In this document: piece by piece, positions 8,542 to 16,747 of the stretch | Position numbering within the stretch: the first letter of the stretch is position 1 | Layout: the number at the start of each line of letters is the position of its first letter | DNA from: Gemmatimonas groenlandica | GTDB taxonomy: Bacteria; Gemmatimonadota; Gemmatimonadetes; Gemmatimonadales; Gemmatimonadaceae | NCBI RefSeq assembly: GCF_013004105.1 | Contig: NZ_CP053085.1 | Location: 4,092,001 to 4,156,000 of the forward strand | Direction of reading: 5' to 3' | DNA: 64,000 nucleotides | Notes under the pieces: generated by a model | Databases searched by the model: none | What the model was told of the DNA's origin: nothing | Seen by the model: only the letters and a program-made list of their open reading frames with translations | Program-made: the position numbers and the translations under genes

Positions 8542-8762
8542 GAGCTCGCCGCGACGTCGCACGAGTATCGTCCGACGCCGGGCCAGCGCAGCGCGCGCGA
8601 ACTGGTGACGGAAATCGCGTCTCGCGCGGTGCGTTTCTCGCCAACCTCGTGCTCTCCGGCGGCGCGATGTATCGGATGCAGCTGTTCCTTCACCTCAAGG
8701 CGTGCGGACTCCCGCTGACGTCGGCCAATCTCTGGACGGGACAAGACGCTCCGCCGGCTTGA
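8542..8762 (+). pseudogene. DinB-family (DUF664/DinB_2-like) gene relic with missing middle
   Basis: Two frames carry the two ends of a DinB-superfamily domain. The frame from 8542 reads 'ELAATSHEYRPTPGQRSARE' and continues 'LVTEIASR', the early DinB helix with its 'RPTPxQRS' motif. The frame ending at the TGA 8760-8762 reads 'FLANLVLSGGAMYRMQLFLH' and then 'LKACGLPLTSANLWTGQDAP', the closing helix ('MYRMQLFLxLKACG...NLWxGxDAP') typical of the family. Roughly 60-70 central residues, including the central metal ligand region, and the N-terminal start are absent, and the two pieces are out of frame. DinB proteins are four-helix-bundle, often metal-dependent transferases. This copy should be inactive. 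Confidence 0.6.
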
Positions 8763-8868
8763 GCGCGCGTGGATGGACTTGCGCGCGGGCACGATCGTCT
8801 GCAACGCTTCGCCGAGCACGGCTGCATCCGATCGGATGTTCTGGTCTCTCTCATTGCCGACGATGATC

Positions 8869-9552
8869 ATGCGAATTCCATCGGTCGCGAGCGTGCGGTC
8901 CGCGCTCTTGGTGCTCATCGGGTTCATCGCTCCTGTGGCCGGCGCACAGAGTGCGGGCGTCGACGCCCCGCGCGAGATCTACGCCACGCGGCGCGATGAG
9001 TACACGGCAGAAGCGCGCGAACTCAGAGCCACGAGCGGGCGCGTCACGCGTCGCGCCGGCAAGCTGGTCATTCGGCTCGCCTCGGGCCGAATCGTCACCT
9101 TAGCAGATACGCTGGCGAACGCTGATCACTTTCATCGCTTCGTGTATCTGAAATTTCTGCCCGCGCGAGCCGTCCACGTCGTCGCCACGTCCTTCTACGA
9201 AGGAGGCACCTACCACGTGATTCACGATCGAAGCGGACAGGACGTGACCGTGCCGGCTGAACCGCTCTGGTCACCTGACAGCGCACACTTTGCGATCGCA
9301 TCGAGTGACCTTGAAGCGGGATACTCTCCGAATGTCCTGGAGCTTTGGCGCGTCGATGGGCGCGGTCTCACACGCGCATACGTCCTGGATGGCGGGGATC
9401 AGTGGGGGCCCGAGGAGGTCAGGTGGCTTTCGCGAGATCGGCTGTCCTTCGTCCGCATGACCTTGCGCGCTCGAGATGGGCAAACGCGCGTGCCGCCCCA
9501 ACAGCTTCAGTTCACGCAAGGGCGATGGGTCCTGCGCGCGTCCGGTCGCTGA
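8869..9552 (+). CDS. Hypothetical exported protein
   Basis: The 227-residue product begins 'MRIPSVASVRSALLVLIGF' and carries a signal peptide ending near 'VAGAQSAG', so it is predicted to be periplasmic. The mature part has strand-like segments and 'LWSPDSAHFAIASSDL', reminiscent of one TolB/PD40 propeller blade ('WSPDSxxFAxxS'), but a full propeller is not visible. No catalytic motif was recognised. An ATG at 8863 would add two residues. Its TGA overlaps the next gene's ATG by one base (TGATG), indicating coupled translation with the GyrI-like gene. Confidence 0.7.
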   Translation: MRIPSVASVRSALLVLIGFIAPVAGAQSAGVDAPREIYATRRDEYTAEARELRATSGRVTRRAGKLVIRLASGRIVTLADTLANADHFHRFVYLKFLPARAVHVVATSFYEGGTYHVIHDRSGQDVTVPAEPLWSPDSAHFAIASSDLEAGYSPNVLELWRVDGRGLTRAYVLDGGDQWGPEEVRWLSRDRLSFVRMTLRARDGQTRVPPQQLQFTQGRWVLRASGR

Positions 9553-10046
9553 TGGATTGCATGTCACTCGAACACTACGAAGTACGTGAAACGATCGTGG
9601 AAACACGACCGGTAGCCGGCGTACGGGTGCAGGTACCGCGTGGTCGTGTCGGGCAGGAGTTCGGGCGGCACTTGGATCAGGTGTATGCGGCGGCGCGAGA
9701 GGGCGCGGTGCTCCTCGACGGGCAGAACATCTTCATCTATCGCGACGCGACCGACGAGGAGTTCACGGTCGATTTCTGTGTAGGCGCGACGGCGCGATTC
9801 GCGGCGGTGGGTGTGGTCCTGCCGTTGGAGACACCGCGTGGCGTCGCCGCGATGACGACGCATCACGGCGACTACAGTGGGCTCGGGCGCGCGCATGCCG
9901 CGATTCTCGCGTGGTGCCGAGCACACGATCGTGCGCTCGCGGGGCCATCATGGGAAGTGTACGGCCATTGGCATGCTGACCCGGCGCAGCTGCGCACGGA
10001 CGTGTACTATCTGTTGACGGTACCCGGCACCGAGGCCGGACCGTAG
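9552..10046 (+). CDS. GyrI-like small-molecule-binding domain protein
   Basis: The 164-residue cytoplasmic protein resembles the stand-alone GyrI-like/SHS2-type effector-binding domain seen at the C-terminus of AraC and MerR regulators. Visible features are 'RETIVETRPVAGVRVQVPRG', the central 'IFIYRDATDEEFTVDFCVGA', 'AAMTTHHGDYSGLGRAHAAI' and the closing 'WEVYGHWHADPAQLRTDVYY'. These match the family order 'Y.....D.......G......G.Y...Y..W......' and the final 'E.Y......P.....E.Y'. No DNA-binding domain is present. The ATG at 9552 overlaps the preceding TGA; an internal ATG at 9561 is an alternative. Such domains bind hydrophobic cations; the ligand is unknown. Confidence 0.75.
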   Translation: MDCMSLEHYEVRETIVETRPVAGVRVQVPRGRVGQEFGRHLDQVYAAAREGAVLLDGQNIFIYRDATDEEFTVDFCVGATARFAAVGVVLPLETPRGVAAMTTHHGDYSGLGRAHAAILAWCRAHDRALAGPSWEVYGHWHADPAQLRTDVYYLLTVPGTEAGP

Positions 10047-10103
10047 TTCTCTACGGGCGTTCGTGCGGCCATACGCCGCAGTACCGGGCCAACAGACGTG
10101 ATA

Positions 10104-10682
10104 ATGCGTTCCTTCTTTGTGCGTACCGCAATGCTGCTTGGCTTGGCGTCAGGGACCGCCGCAGCACAGCCCGCGCGAGAGAGATCTTTGGATCTGTCGA
10201 TTGGCGCGGCCGGCGTGGTGGGGGGAGCGAGCAGAACGTATCGCTCGAGTCTCGGCGGGGCACTGGATGCCATGTTCAGTGCGCCGGTCGGCAGGCACCT
10301 GCGATTGGGCGCGTCGTGGTCGGCGCAGTCCGGGCTTCAGAACACCGACGAGTGCACCGTGATCGATCCGGGTTCACTCCCCAGCCGATGTCTGGTCGCG
10401 TTGCCGCTCGTGACGTCCTGGACCGCGCTAGTCAGTCGCGACTGGCATCTGCATCGCGCGTTGTCGCTGCGTGCCTCGGGAGGACCGAGCCTCGTGAGTG
10501 TCTATCGACGGACTACGTCACCGTACTCGTGGTCATCGATGGGTGGTGTGACCGGCCGCCTCGATTTCATTGTCGGAGGGCCTGCCAACGTCGTGGCGTC
10601 GATCCGTGGTGCCCTCGTGCCGGCATTGCCCAATAACGCCAGTGGCACGTTCGCGTTCGGACTCGGCATCGGACTTCACTAG
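10104..10682 (+). CDS. Exported small beta-barrel-like protein
   Basis: The 192-residue product starts 'MRSFFVRTAMLLGLASG' with cleavage predicted near 'TAAAQP'. The mature sequence has repeated amphipathic strands ('LRLGASWSAQSGLQ', 'VTSWTALVSRDWHL', 'GTFAFGLGIGLH') and ends in a strand, as outer-membrane barrels often do. No enzymatic residues are recognised. An ATG two codons upstream (10098) is possible. A Cys pair sits in the middle ('DECTVIDPGSLPSRC'). Confidence 0.6.
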   Translation: MRSFFVRTAMLLGLASGTAAAQPARERSLDLSIGAAGVVGGASRTYRSSLGGALDAMFSAPVGRHLRLGASWSAQSGLQNTDECTVIDPGSLPSRCLVALPLVTSWTALVSRDWHLHRALSLRASGGPSLVSVYRRTTSPYSWSSMGGVTGRLDFIVGGPANVVASIRGALVPALPNNASGTFAFGLGIGLH

Positions 10683-10769
10683 GGCGCCTTTCCGCTCCCG
10701 TCGATGGGTATGCGGCAACGTCCCCAGGAATGGACTCGCGCGACTCCTTTCGAGCGGTACATTCACCCG

Positions 10770-11948
10770 ATGACACGACCCTACTTCACAGCGGCTGCCC
10801 TCGCGCTGCTTGTGGCTTCGTCGCTCGCGGCCCAGGTGGCACCATCCCCATGGCCCACCTCGACCCCGTCGAAGGTCGGCCTCAACCCCGCTGTCCTCGA
10901 CAGTCTCGACGCCGAGATCACGGCCGGGAAGTACGGTAACATCGACCGCCTGCTCGTGATCCGTCGCGGCCAGATCGCGATGGACAAGACGTATCCGCGC
11001 GACTACGACCGCATCTACGGCGATTCGTCGCGCTCCAGCTCCGCGCTCAATAACTCGCACGACCCCACCGGTCCGTTCAACTACTTCAACCCATGGTGGC
11101 ATCCGACCTATCGTCGGGGCACGCTCCACACGCTGCAGTCGGTATCCAAGACGGTGGCTTCGGCGGTCATCGGCGTGGCGGTCACTCGTGGCGACTTTCC
11201 CGACCTCGATACGCCGATCCTCAAGTATTGGGATACCACGGCTGTGGCGAATCTTGATGAGCGCAAGCGGCGCATCACCATTCGCCACCTGCTCACGATG
11301 ACGGGCGGATTCGACTGGAACGAGAGCGTGCCGTACAGCGATCCGCGTAACACGGCCGGCCCGCTCGAAGCCAGCCCGGACTGGGTCAAGTTCACCATCG
11401 ACCGGCCGATGATGCGCGAGCCCGGCACCCAGTTCAACTACAGCAGCGGCGAGAGCGCTCTGCTCGCGCACATCTTCTTCCGCGCAACCGGCGTGGACAT
11501 CGAGGAGTACGCCGCGCGCTATCTCTTCGCGCCGCTCGGCATTACCGACTGGCACTGGAAGCGCACACCGTCGGGCACCATCGACACCGAGGGTGGCCTG
11601 TATCTCGAAGCGCGCGACCTGGCGCGGATCTGGCAGCTCTGGCTGCAGGGCGGTCGCTGGAAGGGCACGCCAATCGTGTCGGAACGCTGGGTGCGCGAAT
11701 CGGTCACGCCGCAGGTCGCCACCAGCGCCCGCGCCGGTGCGCCACGCTACGGATACAAGTGGTGGCTGTACACCAATCCAGTAAAGCCGGACGCCCTGAT
11801 CTGGGCCGGCTCGGGCTTCGGCGGACAGTTCCCGATGGCGTTTCCAGACCAGGACATGGTGGTGGTCATCAACGCGTGGAACATCAGCGGCGGGCCAACA
11901 CTGCCGCTGCGCGCTGTGCAGGAGCGCCTGATCAAAGCGGCGAAGTAG
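10770..11948 (+). CDS. Secreted serine hydrolase, class C beta-lactamase/PBP fold
   Basis: The 392-residue protein has a signal peptide ('MTRPYFTAAALALLVASSLA', cut before 'AQVAPSP'). The catalytic SxxK is Ser124-Val-Ser-Lys127 ('TLQSVSKTVAS'). The second motif is Tyr224-Ser-Ser in place of Tyr-x-Asn, and the third, KTG-like, region is probably 'WAGSGFGGQF'. Members of this family (EstB, DD-peptidase and LACTB-like) act on esters, amides or peptidoglycan peptides in the periplasm. True beta-lactam resistance cannot be inferred. The ATG at 10770 is chosen because the longer frame lacks a signal-like N-terminus. Confidence 0.9.
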   Translation: MTRPYFTAAALALLVASSLAAQVAPSPWPTSTPSKVGLNPAVLDSLDAEITAGKYGNIDRLLVIRRGQIAMDKTYPRDYDRIYGDSSRSSSALNNSHDPTGPFNYFNPWWHPTYRRGTLHTLQSVSKTVASAVIGVAVTRGDFPDLDTPILKYWDTTAVANLDERKRRITIRHLLTMTGGFDWNESVPYSDPRNTAGPLEASPDWVKFTIDRPMMREPGTQFNYSSGESALLAHIFFRATGVDIEEYAARYLFAPLGITDWHWKRTPSGTIDTEGGLYLEARDLARIWQLWLQGGRWKGTPIVSERWVRESVTPQVATSARAGAPRYGYKWWLYTNPVKPDALIWAGSGFGGQFPMAFPDQDMVVVINAWNISGGPTLPLRAVQERLIKAAK

Positions 11949-12048
11949 TCGATGCGGAGCAGAGAACGATGACGTCAAAGGTGGCTGGTGGTGAGTCCGT
12001 GCGGTCCGTCGCGGGCAACGACGCCGTTTCACTCGTGACCTAACTGTT

Positions 12049-12061
12049 GGAGGACATGATC
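12049..12061 (+). promoter_or_regulatory. Strong Shine-Dalgarno deciding the start at 12062
   Basis: GGAGGA at 12049-12054 is 7 nt from the ATG at 12062. It would be too close to the ATG at 12056, so the 12062 start is preferred. Confidence 0.7.
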
Positions 12062-12667
12062 ATGCCAACGCTTTACTCGCCATCCGCGCGTGCGCTTCAG
12101 GATCGTTTCGACTCTCGCCGACTTGCGGATCGCCTCGAGAAAGTGAAGGTGCACGACTCGATCACCGTCGACGATCGCGCGTTCATCGAACAGCAGGACA
12201 TGTGCTTCATGGCGACGGTCGATCCGCAGGGCCAGCCCACCTGTTCGTACAAGGGTGGCGCCCCGGGATTTGTCGTCGTGCTAGACGAACACACGCTTGC
12301 GATGCCGAACTATGACGGCAACGGGATGTACCTCTCGATGGGGAACGTCGAAGCCACGGAGCGTGTGGGGCTGCTTTTCATCGACTTTGTGGCGCAGCGT
12401 CGCATCCGCGTCGAGGGCGCGGCCGAGTTGCGCCACGATGATGCGCTGCTGCGTCGGTATCCCGGTGCTCAATTCATGCTCTACCTGCACGTCGAGCGGG
12501 TGTATCCGAATTGCGGACGATACATTCACCAGATGGCGCGCGTGGAACCGTCGGCCTTCGTTCCCGACGAGCACGGTGCCGCGCCGGTGCCCGGCTGGAA
12601 GCGCACGGACTGGGCGCGCGACGTACTTCCGGCACCCACAACACCGCCACGAGCGGAAGACCGGTAG
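12062..12667 (+). CDS. Pyridoxamine 5'-phosphate oxidase-like FMN-binding protein
   Basis: The 201-residue protein has a split-barrel flavin-binding fold. 'FIEQQDMCFMATVDPQGQPT' and 'SYKGGAPGFVVVLDEHTLAM' are the classic first strands of the PNPOx-like family. They are followed by 'YDGNGMYLSMGNVEATERVG' (phosphate-binding region) and 'RIRVEGAAEL'. The C-terminal 'CGRYIHQM' is typical of the general-stress or 'pyridoxamine 5-phosphate oxidase family' subgroup that uses FMN to reduce unknown substrates. It is not the vitamin B6 enzyme PdxH, whose C-terminal motif is missing. The next gene starts 9 bp downstream. Confidence 0.88.
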   Translation: MPTLYSPSARALQDRFDSRRLADRLEKVKVHDSITVDDRAFIEQQDMCFMATVDPQGQPTCSYKGGAPGFVVVLDEHTLAMPNYDGNGMYLSMGNVEATERVGLLFIDFVAQRRIRVEGAAELRHDDALLRRYPGAQFMLYLHVERVYPNCGRYIHQMARVEPSAFVPDEHGAAPVPGWKRTDWARDVLPAPTTPPRAEDR

Positions 12668-12676
12668 CCTCCTGAA

Positions 12677-14659
12677 ATGATTCGTCCTTTCCTGATCGCC
12701 CTCGCCGCTTTGGCGTTATCGGGCCGACCCATTACGCCGCCGCTGCGCGCCGCGCTTCCCCTCGCGCAGCTGGAGGACTATCGCCGGCCCGCCGGGACGC
12801 GCGTCGCGGACACGCTCAACGCATCCTTCAGTATTCGCGAGGTGCGCTGGCGACCCGAGGGGGCGAGTGGCGCCGAGCTCAGCGCCTTTGCGTTCGTCGA
12901 AGACGGGAAGCTGGGCAAGGTACCCGGGCCATTGCTGCGCGCCCCTGCCGGCACCACGATGCGGGTGACGCTGCACAACACGCTCGGCGTGCAGCTCATC
13001 GTCTTTGGGTTGCACGATCGCGCGGCTGGCCGCGGCATGGATTCCGTTACCCTCGCGCCCGGCGCACACGTGACCGTCGCGTTTCTGGCGTCGACCGCCG
13101 GCACCTACTACTACTGGGCGCGAGTCCGCCCAACGGTGCAGCACCCGACCGCACCGGTGCCGGATGACTGGCCGAGTGGAGAGAAGGGAGAGGGACCGTT
13201 GGTGGGTGCACTGGTCGTGGACGCTGCCGGCACCGTGCCGCCGCGTGGCGAGCGGATTCTGCTGATCAGCCGTTGGCTCGACGACGACGATGCGCGGGTC
13301 CATCACGATCCCGCGTTCAGGATGATGATCAACGGCGCGAGCTGGCCTCACACGGAGCGGCTGGGCTACACCGTGGGTGACACCGTGCGGTGGCGCATCA
13401 TCAACGCCAACGCTGCGGCGCATCCGCTGCATCTGCATGGGTTCTACTTCACGGTCACGGCGCGCGGTGACGGCCAGCTCGACACGCTGTATGCCGACGG
13501 GCAGCAACGCCGCGTCGTGACGGAATTGCTCCCGCTCAACGGCACGATGGCGATGACGTGGGTGCCGGAACGTCCCGGCAACTGGTTGTTCCATTGTCAT
13601 CTCGTGCGGCACATGGCGTTGGTGCAGAGTATCGCGCCGCGCATCGCGCCGCGCGGCGGTTCGGACGAGTCCGCGCACACGGCGTCGTCGGTGCATCACG
13701 CCGAAGAAAACATGGCGGGTTTGGTGATGGGCGTGCAGGTCACCCCGCGCGCTGGCGCGACGGCCGCGCGAGCGCTGGCGTTGGCCTCGGGCCGCAATCC
13801 TGGTGCGCCGGCGGTGCGGTCGCTTCGCGTGGTCGCGACGCAGCGGGCGAATGTGTTTGGCTCGTCGCCGGGGCATTCGTTCGTGTGGCAGCGCGGCAGC
13901 GTGGCGCCCGCGCGCGATTCGATGCAGTTCCCCGGCTCCACGCTCGTGCTGCATCGTGGAGAGCCGACGGCGATCACGGTGGTGAATGGTCTCTCCTCGC
14001 CGCTCGCGGTGCACTGGCATGGCATGGAAATCGAGAGCTGGTTCGATGGCGTGGGCGGATGGAGTGGTGCCGGTCGCAGTGTGCGGCCTCCCATCGCACC
14101 GGGGGACTCATTCGTGGTGCGACTGACCGCCGCCCGCGCCGGCACCTTCATCTACCATACGCACGACGAAGCCGGCAGCGAACTCTCGACGGGATTGTAC
14201 GGCGCGCTGATCGTGGAGGAGCCCAACGCGCCGCGCGATACGACGCGTGATCACGTGATCGTGATGGGGATACTGGGCCATGCCGCGACCGGGTCGTTGG
14301 CGATCAATGGACGCACTGACGGAGCGCCGCTTACGCTCTCACCGGGAACGCATCGGCTCCGGTTTGTCAGCATACCGGTCGACGAGCAGATTCGCGTCGC
14401 GTTCCTGCGGGATTCGACGGTGCAGCGGTGGCGTTCCCTTGCCACCGATGGCGCCGAATTGCCGGCGGCGCAGCAAGTACAGAGCGCAGCGCGGCGCACG
14501 GTAAGTGCGGGGCAGACGTTCGACGTCGAGGTCATGATCCCCGCCGATGCGCCGGCCAACTACGCTCTGCGCTTCACGACCGTCTGGTATCCGACTGATG
14601 TGCGTGGAGCGCAACCCGCGCCGGTACTGCGCGTGCCGATTGTCGTGCGAGAGCCGTGA
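12677..14659 (+). CDS. Multicopper oxidase with permuted copper motifs
   Basis: This 660-residue exported protein is built from four cupredoxin-like domains. The copper motifs occur in an unusual order: HPLHLH (His249, 252, 254) and HCHLVRH (His306, Cys307, His308, His312) come first, and HWHG (His446, His448) and HTH (His494, His496) come afterwards. In ordinary laccases HWHG and HxH precede the other two. The first domain has only a degenerate 'FGLHDR' (His113) where HWHG would stand, and the fourth has no copper ligands. The residue at the axial position of the type 1 copper (Cys307+10) is Gln317 rather than Met or Leu. All ten usual His plus the Cys are present, so oxidase activity is plausible. 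The substrate is unknown. Its stop overlaps the next start (GTGA). Confidence 0.88.
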   Translation: MIRPFLIALAALALSGRPITPPLRAALPLAQLEDYRRPAGTRVADTLNASFSIREVRWRPEGASGAELSAFAFVEDGKLGKVPGPLLRAPAGTTMRVTLHNTLGVQLIVFGLHDRAAGRGMDSVTLAPGAHVTVAFLASTAGTYYYWARVRPTVQHPTAPVPDDWPSGEKGEGPLVGALVVDAAGTVPPRGERILLISRWLDDDDARVHHDPAFRMMINGASWPHTERLGYTVGDTVRWRIINANAAAHPLHLHGFYFTVTARGDGQLDTLYADGQQRRVVTELLPLNGTMAMTWVPERPGNWLFHCHLVRHMALVQSIAPRIAPRGGSDESAHTASSVHHAEENMAGLVMGVQVTPRAGATAARALALASGRNPGAPAVRSLRVVATQRANVFGSSPGHSFVWQRGSVAPARDSMQFPGSTLVLHRGEPTAITVVNGLSSPLAVHWHGMEIESWFDGVGGWSGAGRSVRPPIAPGDSFVVRLTAARAGTFIYHTHDEAGSELSTGLYGALIVEEPNAPRDTTRDHVIVMGILGHAATGSLAINGRTDGAPLTLSPGTHRLRFVSIPVDEQIRVAFLRDSTVQRWRSLATDGAELPAAQQVQSAARRTVSAGQTFDVEVMIPADAPANYALRFTTVWYPTDVRGAQPAPVLRVPIVVREP

Positions 14660-15843
14660 CGGTGATGTCGGCACCGCGACGATCTCCGCCGCCGGCGGTG
14701 CGCGTCGACGCCGTAGACGTGGTTCGCGGCATCATCATGATCGTGATGGCGCTCGACCACACCCGGGACTTTTTCGGCATGCCCGGGGCACAGCCGACCA
14801 ACCTGGCGACGACGACGGTCGCGCTGTTCGCCACGCGCTGGATCACGTACTTCTGTGCGCCCGTCTTCTTCCTGCTGACCGGCGTTGGTGCCAGACTCTC
14901 GCTCGGCAAGAAGACCAAGGGTGAACTGACGCGATTCCTGCTCACGCGCGGGATCTGGCTGATTGTCGTCGAGCTGGTGGTCGCGCGGTGTCTGGCGTAC
15001 CAGTTCAACGTGGACTATCGCGTCACCATGCTGTTGGTGCTATGGGCGCTCGGCTGGGCGATGATCGCGTTGGCCGCGCTGATTCGGCTTCCGGTTCGCG
15101 CGATTCTCGCGGTGGGGCTGCTCATGATCGTGGGGCACAACCTGCTGGATGGAGTGCAGCTCGCGAGCGCGATGTGGACGATCCTGCACGTGCCGGGATT
15201 TCTGGTGAACAGACCAGACTTCACGGTTTTTGTCGCCTATCCCCTGATTCCGTGGATTGGTGTGACGGCGGTCGGATATTGCTTGGGATGGGTCTACGAC
15301 TGGGAGCCGGACCGTCGCCGCATGTTTCTGGTGCGCCTAGGTGTCGCGCTGACAGCGGCGTTCGTCGCGCTCCGATGGCTCAATGGGTACGGTGACGCGG
15401 TGCGATGGAGTGTGCAACCGACAGTGATCTTCACCGCGCTGTCGTTTCTGAACACATCCAAGTATCCACCGTCGCTGCTGTTCCTGCTGATGACGCTTGG
15501 CCCTGCGTTGTTGCTGCTGCGGGCGGCGGATCACGCCACGCCGACCTGGCTGCGGCCAGCCCTGGTGATCGGGCGCGTGCCACTGTTCTACTATCTGCTG
15601 CACTTCATGCTGATTCATGCGCTCGCCGTCATTCTGTGTATTGCGCGATACGGTTCGGCCCATTGGATGTTCGCGTCCCCCGATCTTGGCAATTATCCAT
15701 TTACCGCGCCACCGGGCTGGGGATACGCATTGCCCGTCGTGTACGTCGTGTGGGCGGCCGTCGTGCTGGTGATGTATCCGTTGTGCCGATGGTTCGCGGC
15801 CGTGAAGCAGCGACGCCACGACGTGTGGCTGAGCTACCTGTAG
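14656..15843 (+). CDS. DUF1624-like polytopic membrane protein, acyltransferase-related
   Basis: The 395-residue protein has about ten membrane segments. Its N-terminal 'VDAVDVVRGIIMIVMALDHT' followed by 'RDFFG' is the signature of the DUF1624/heparan-alpha-glucosaminide N-acetyltransferase-like family. 'PVFFLLTGVGARLS' and 'FLLTRGIWLIVVELVV' support this. These proteins sit in the inner membrane and are thought to move acetyl groups across it, but this family is largely uncharacterised. The GTG at 14656 overlaps the multicopper oxidase stop by 4 nt; the ATG at 14665 is an alternative start. Coupling suggests co-expression with the oxidase, though no shared pathway is known. Confidence 0.85.
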   Translation: MTVMSAPRRSPPPAVRVDAVDVVRGIIMIVMALDHTRDFFGMPGAQPTNLATTTVALFATRWITYFCAPVFFLLTGVGARLSLGKKTKGELTRFLLTRGIWLIVVELVVARCLAYQFNVDYRVTMLLVLWALGWAMIALAALIRLPVRAILAVGLLMIVGHNLLDGVQLASAMWTILHVPGFLVNRPDFTVFVAYPLIPWIGVTAVGYCLGWVYDWEPDRRRMFLVRLGVALTAAFVALRWLNGYGDAVRWSVQPTVIFTALSFLNTSKYPPSLLFLLMTLGPALLLLRAADHATPTWLRPALVIGRVPLFYYLLHFMLIHALAVILCIARYGSAHWMFASPDLGNYPFTAPPGWGYALPVVYVVWAAVVLVMYPLCRWFAAVKQRRHDVWLSYL

Positions 15844-15886
15844 CACCGACCCGCGCCCAGGCATTTCCCAGAGAGGAGTTCGTCCG

Positions 15887-16726
15887 GTGAGCTATATCGC
15901 CAAGACTTTCAACGTGATGATCGCGTCGCCGGGGGATGTCGCCTCGGAGCGGGCGATCGTGCGCGATGTCGTGTACGAATGGAACGCGGTGCATTCGAGC
16001 ATCCGCAAGATCGTGCTGCTGCCGATCGGCTGGGAATCACATGCCTCACCGGAGATGGGGGCGACGGCACAGGACATCATCAACCATCAGGTGCTGCAGA
16101 AATGCGACTTGCTGATCGGCGTGTTCTGGACGCGCATCGGCACCGCGACGGACGACTACTCGAGCGGCACCGTGGAAGAGATCGAACGCCACATCGATGC
16201 CGGTCGTCCAGCCATGCTGTACTTCTCGAGTCAGCCGGTGGCGCTCGACACGGTCGACATGGCGCAGGTGGAGAAGCTGAAAGAGTTCAAGGCATCGTGC
16301 CGGACACGGGGCTTGTACGAGGGGTACGACAGCCATTCAGACTTCAAGGCCACGCTCTATCACCACCTGCAGCTGAAGGTGAATGAGCATCCGCTGTTCC
16401 GGCTCGAAGCGTCGCTGGAGCACGGCGACGTCGTCGAATCGACGACGGAACTCCCGCGGCTCTCCCCGGAAGCGCGCACGCTGTTGAAGGAAGCGAGCAT
16501 GGATCCCCAAGGGATGATCATGCATCTGCGTTTCGGTGGCGGGGCGGAGCTGCAGGCGAACGGCAACAACCTGCTGACGTCGAACGACCGGCGCGACGTG
16601 GCGAAGTGGGAAGAGTCGTTGGAGGAGCTGGTGCGCCTGGAGCTGATCCTCGCGCGCGGAGAGGCGCGCGAGGTGTATGAGGTGTCCAATCTCGGGTATC
16701 AGATCGCGGACATGATCACGTTGTAG
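15887..16726 (+). CDS. DUF4062 (TIR-like fold) domain protein
   Basis: The 279-residue cytoplasmic protein opens with 'FNVMIASPGDVASERAIVRD', the SPGDVxxER signature of DUF4062. It continues with 'LPIGWESHASPEMG', 'QDIINHQVLQKCDLLIGVFW', 'TRIGTATDDYSSGTVEEIER' and 'GRPAMLYFSS', which match the rest of the domain (residues ~6-125). The C-terminal ~130 residues look helical and are not recognised. DUF4062 is related in fold to TIR and nucleoside deoxyribosyltransferase domains and is often found on signalling or suspected immune proteins. The GTG start at 15887 is supported by GAGGAG at 15873-15878, 8 nt upstream. It lies 43 bp after the DUF1624-like gene. A defence role is possible but unproven. 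Confidence 0.8.
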   Translation: MSYIAKTFNVMIASPGDVASERAIVRDVVYEWNAVHSSIRKIVLLPIGWESHASPEMGATAQDIINHQVLQKCDLLIGVFWTRIGTATDDYSSGTVEEIERHIDAGRPAMLYFSSQPVALDTVDMAQVEKLKEFKASCRTRGLYEGYDSHSDFKATLYHHLQLKVNEHPLFRLEASLEHGDVVESTTELPRLSPEARTLLKEASMDPQGMIMHLRFGGGAELQANGNNLLTSNDRRDVAKWEESLEELVRLELILARGEAREVYEVSNLGYQIADMITL

Positions 16727-16747
16727 CGATCAACGGGGTTCAGGGTG

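Noticed and set aside
8522-8868. Intact small gene between TetR and the exported protein
   Set aside because: No single frame covers the DinB-like pieces; they are in two frames without a start codon that fits.
10533-12032. Minus-strand 499-residue frame
   Set aside because: Complementary to the serine hydrolase gene; His/Arg-rich composition with no domain.
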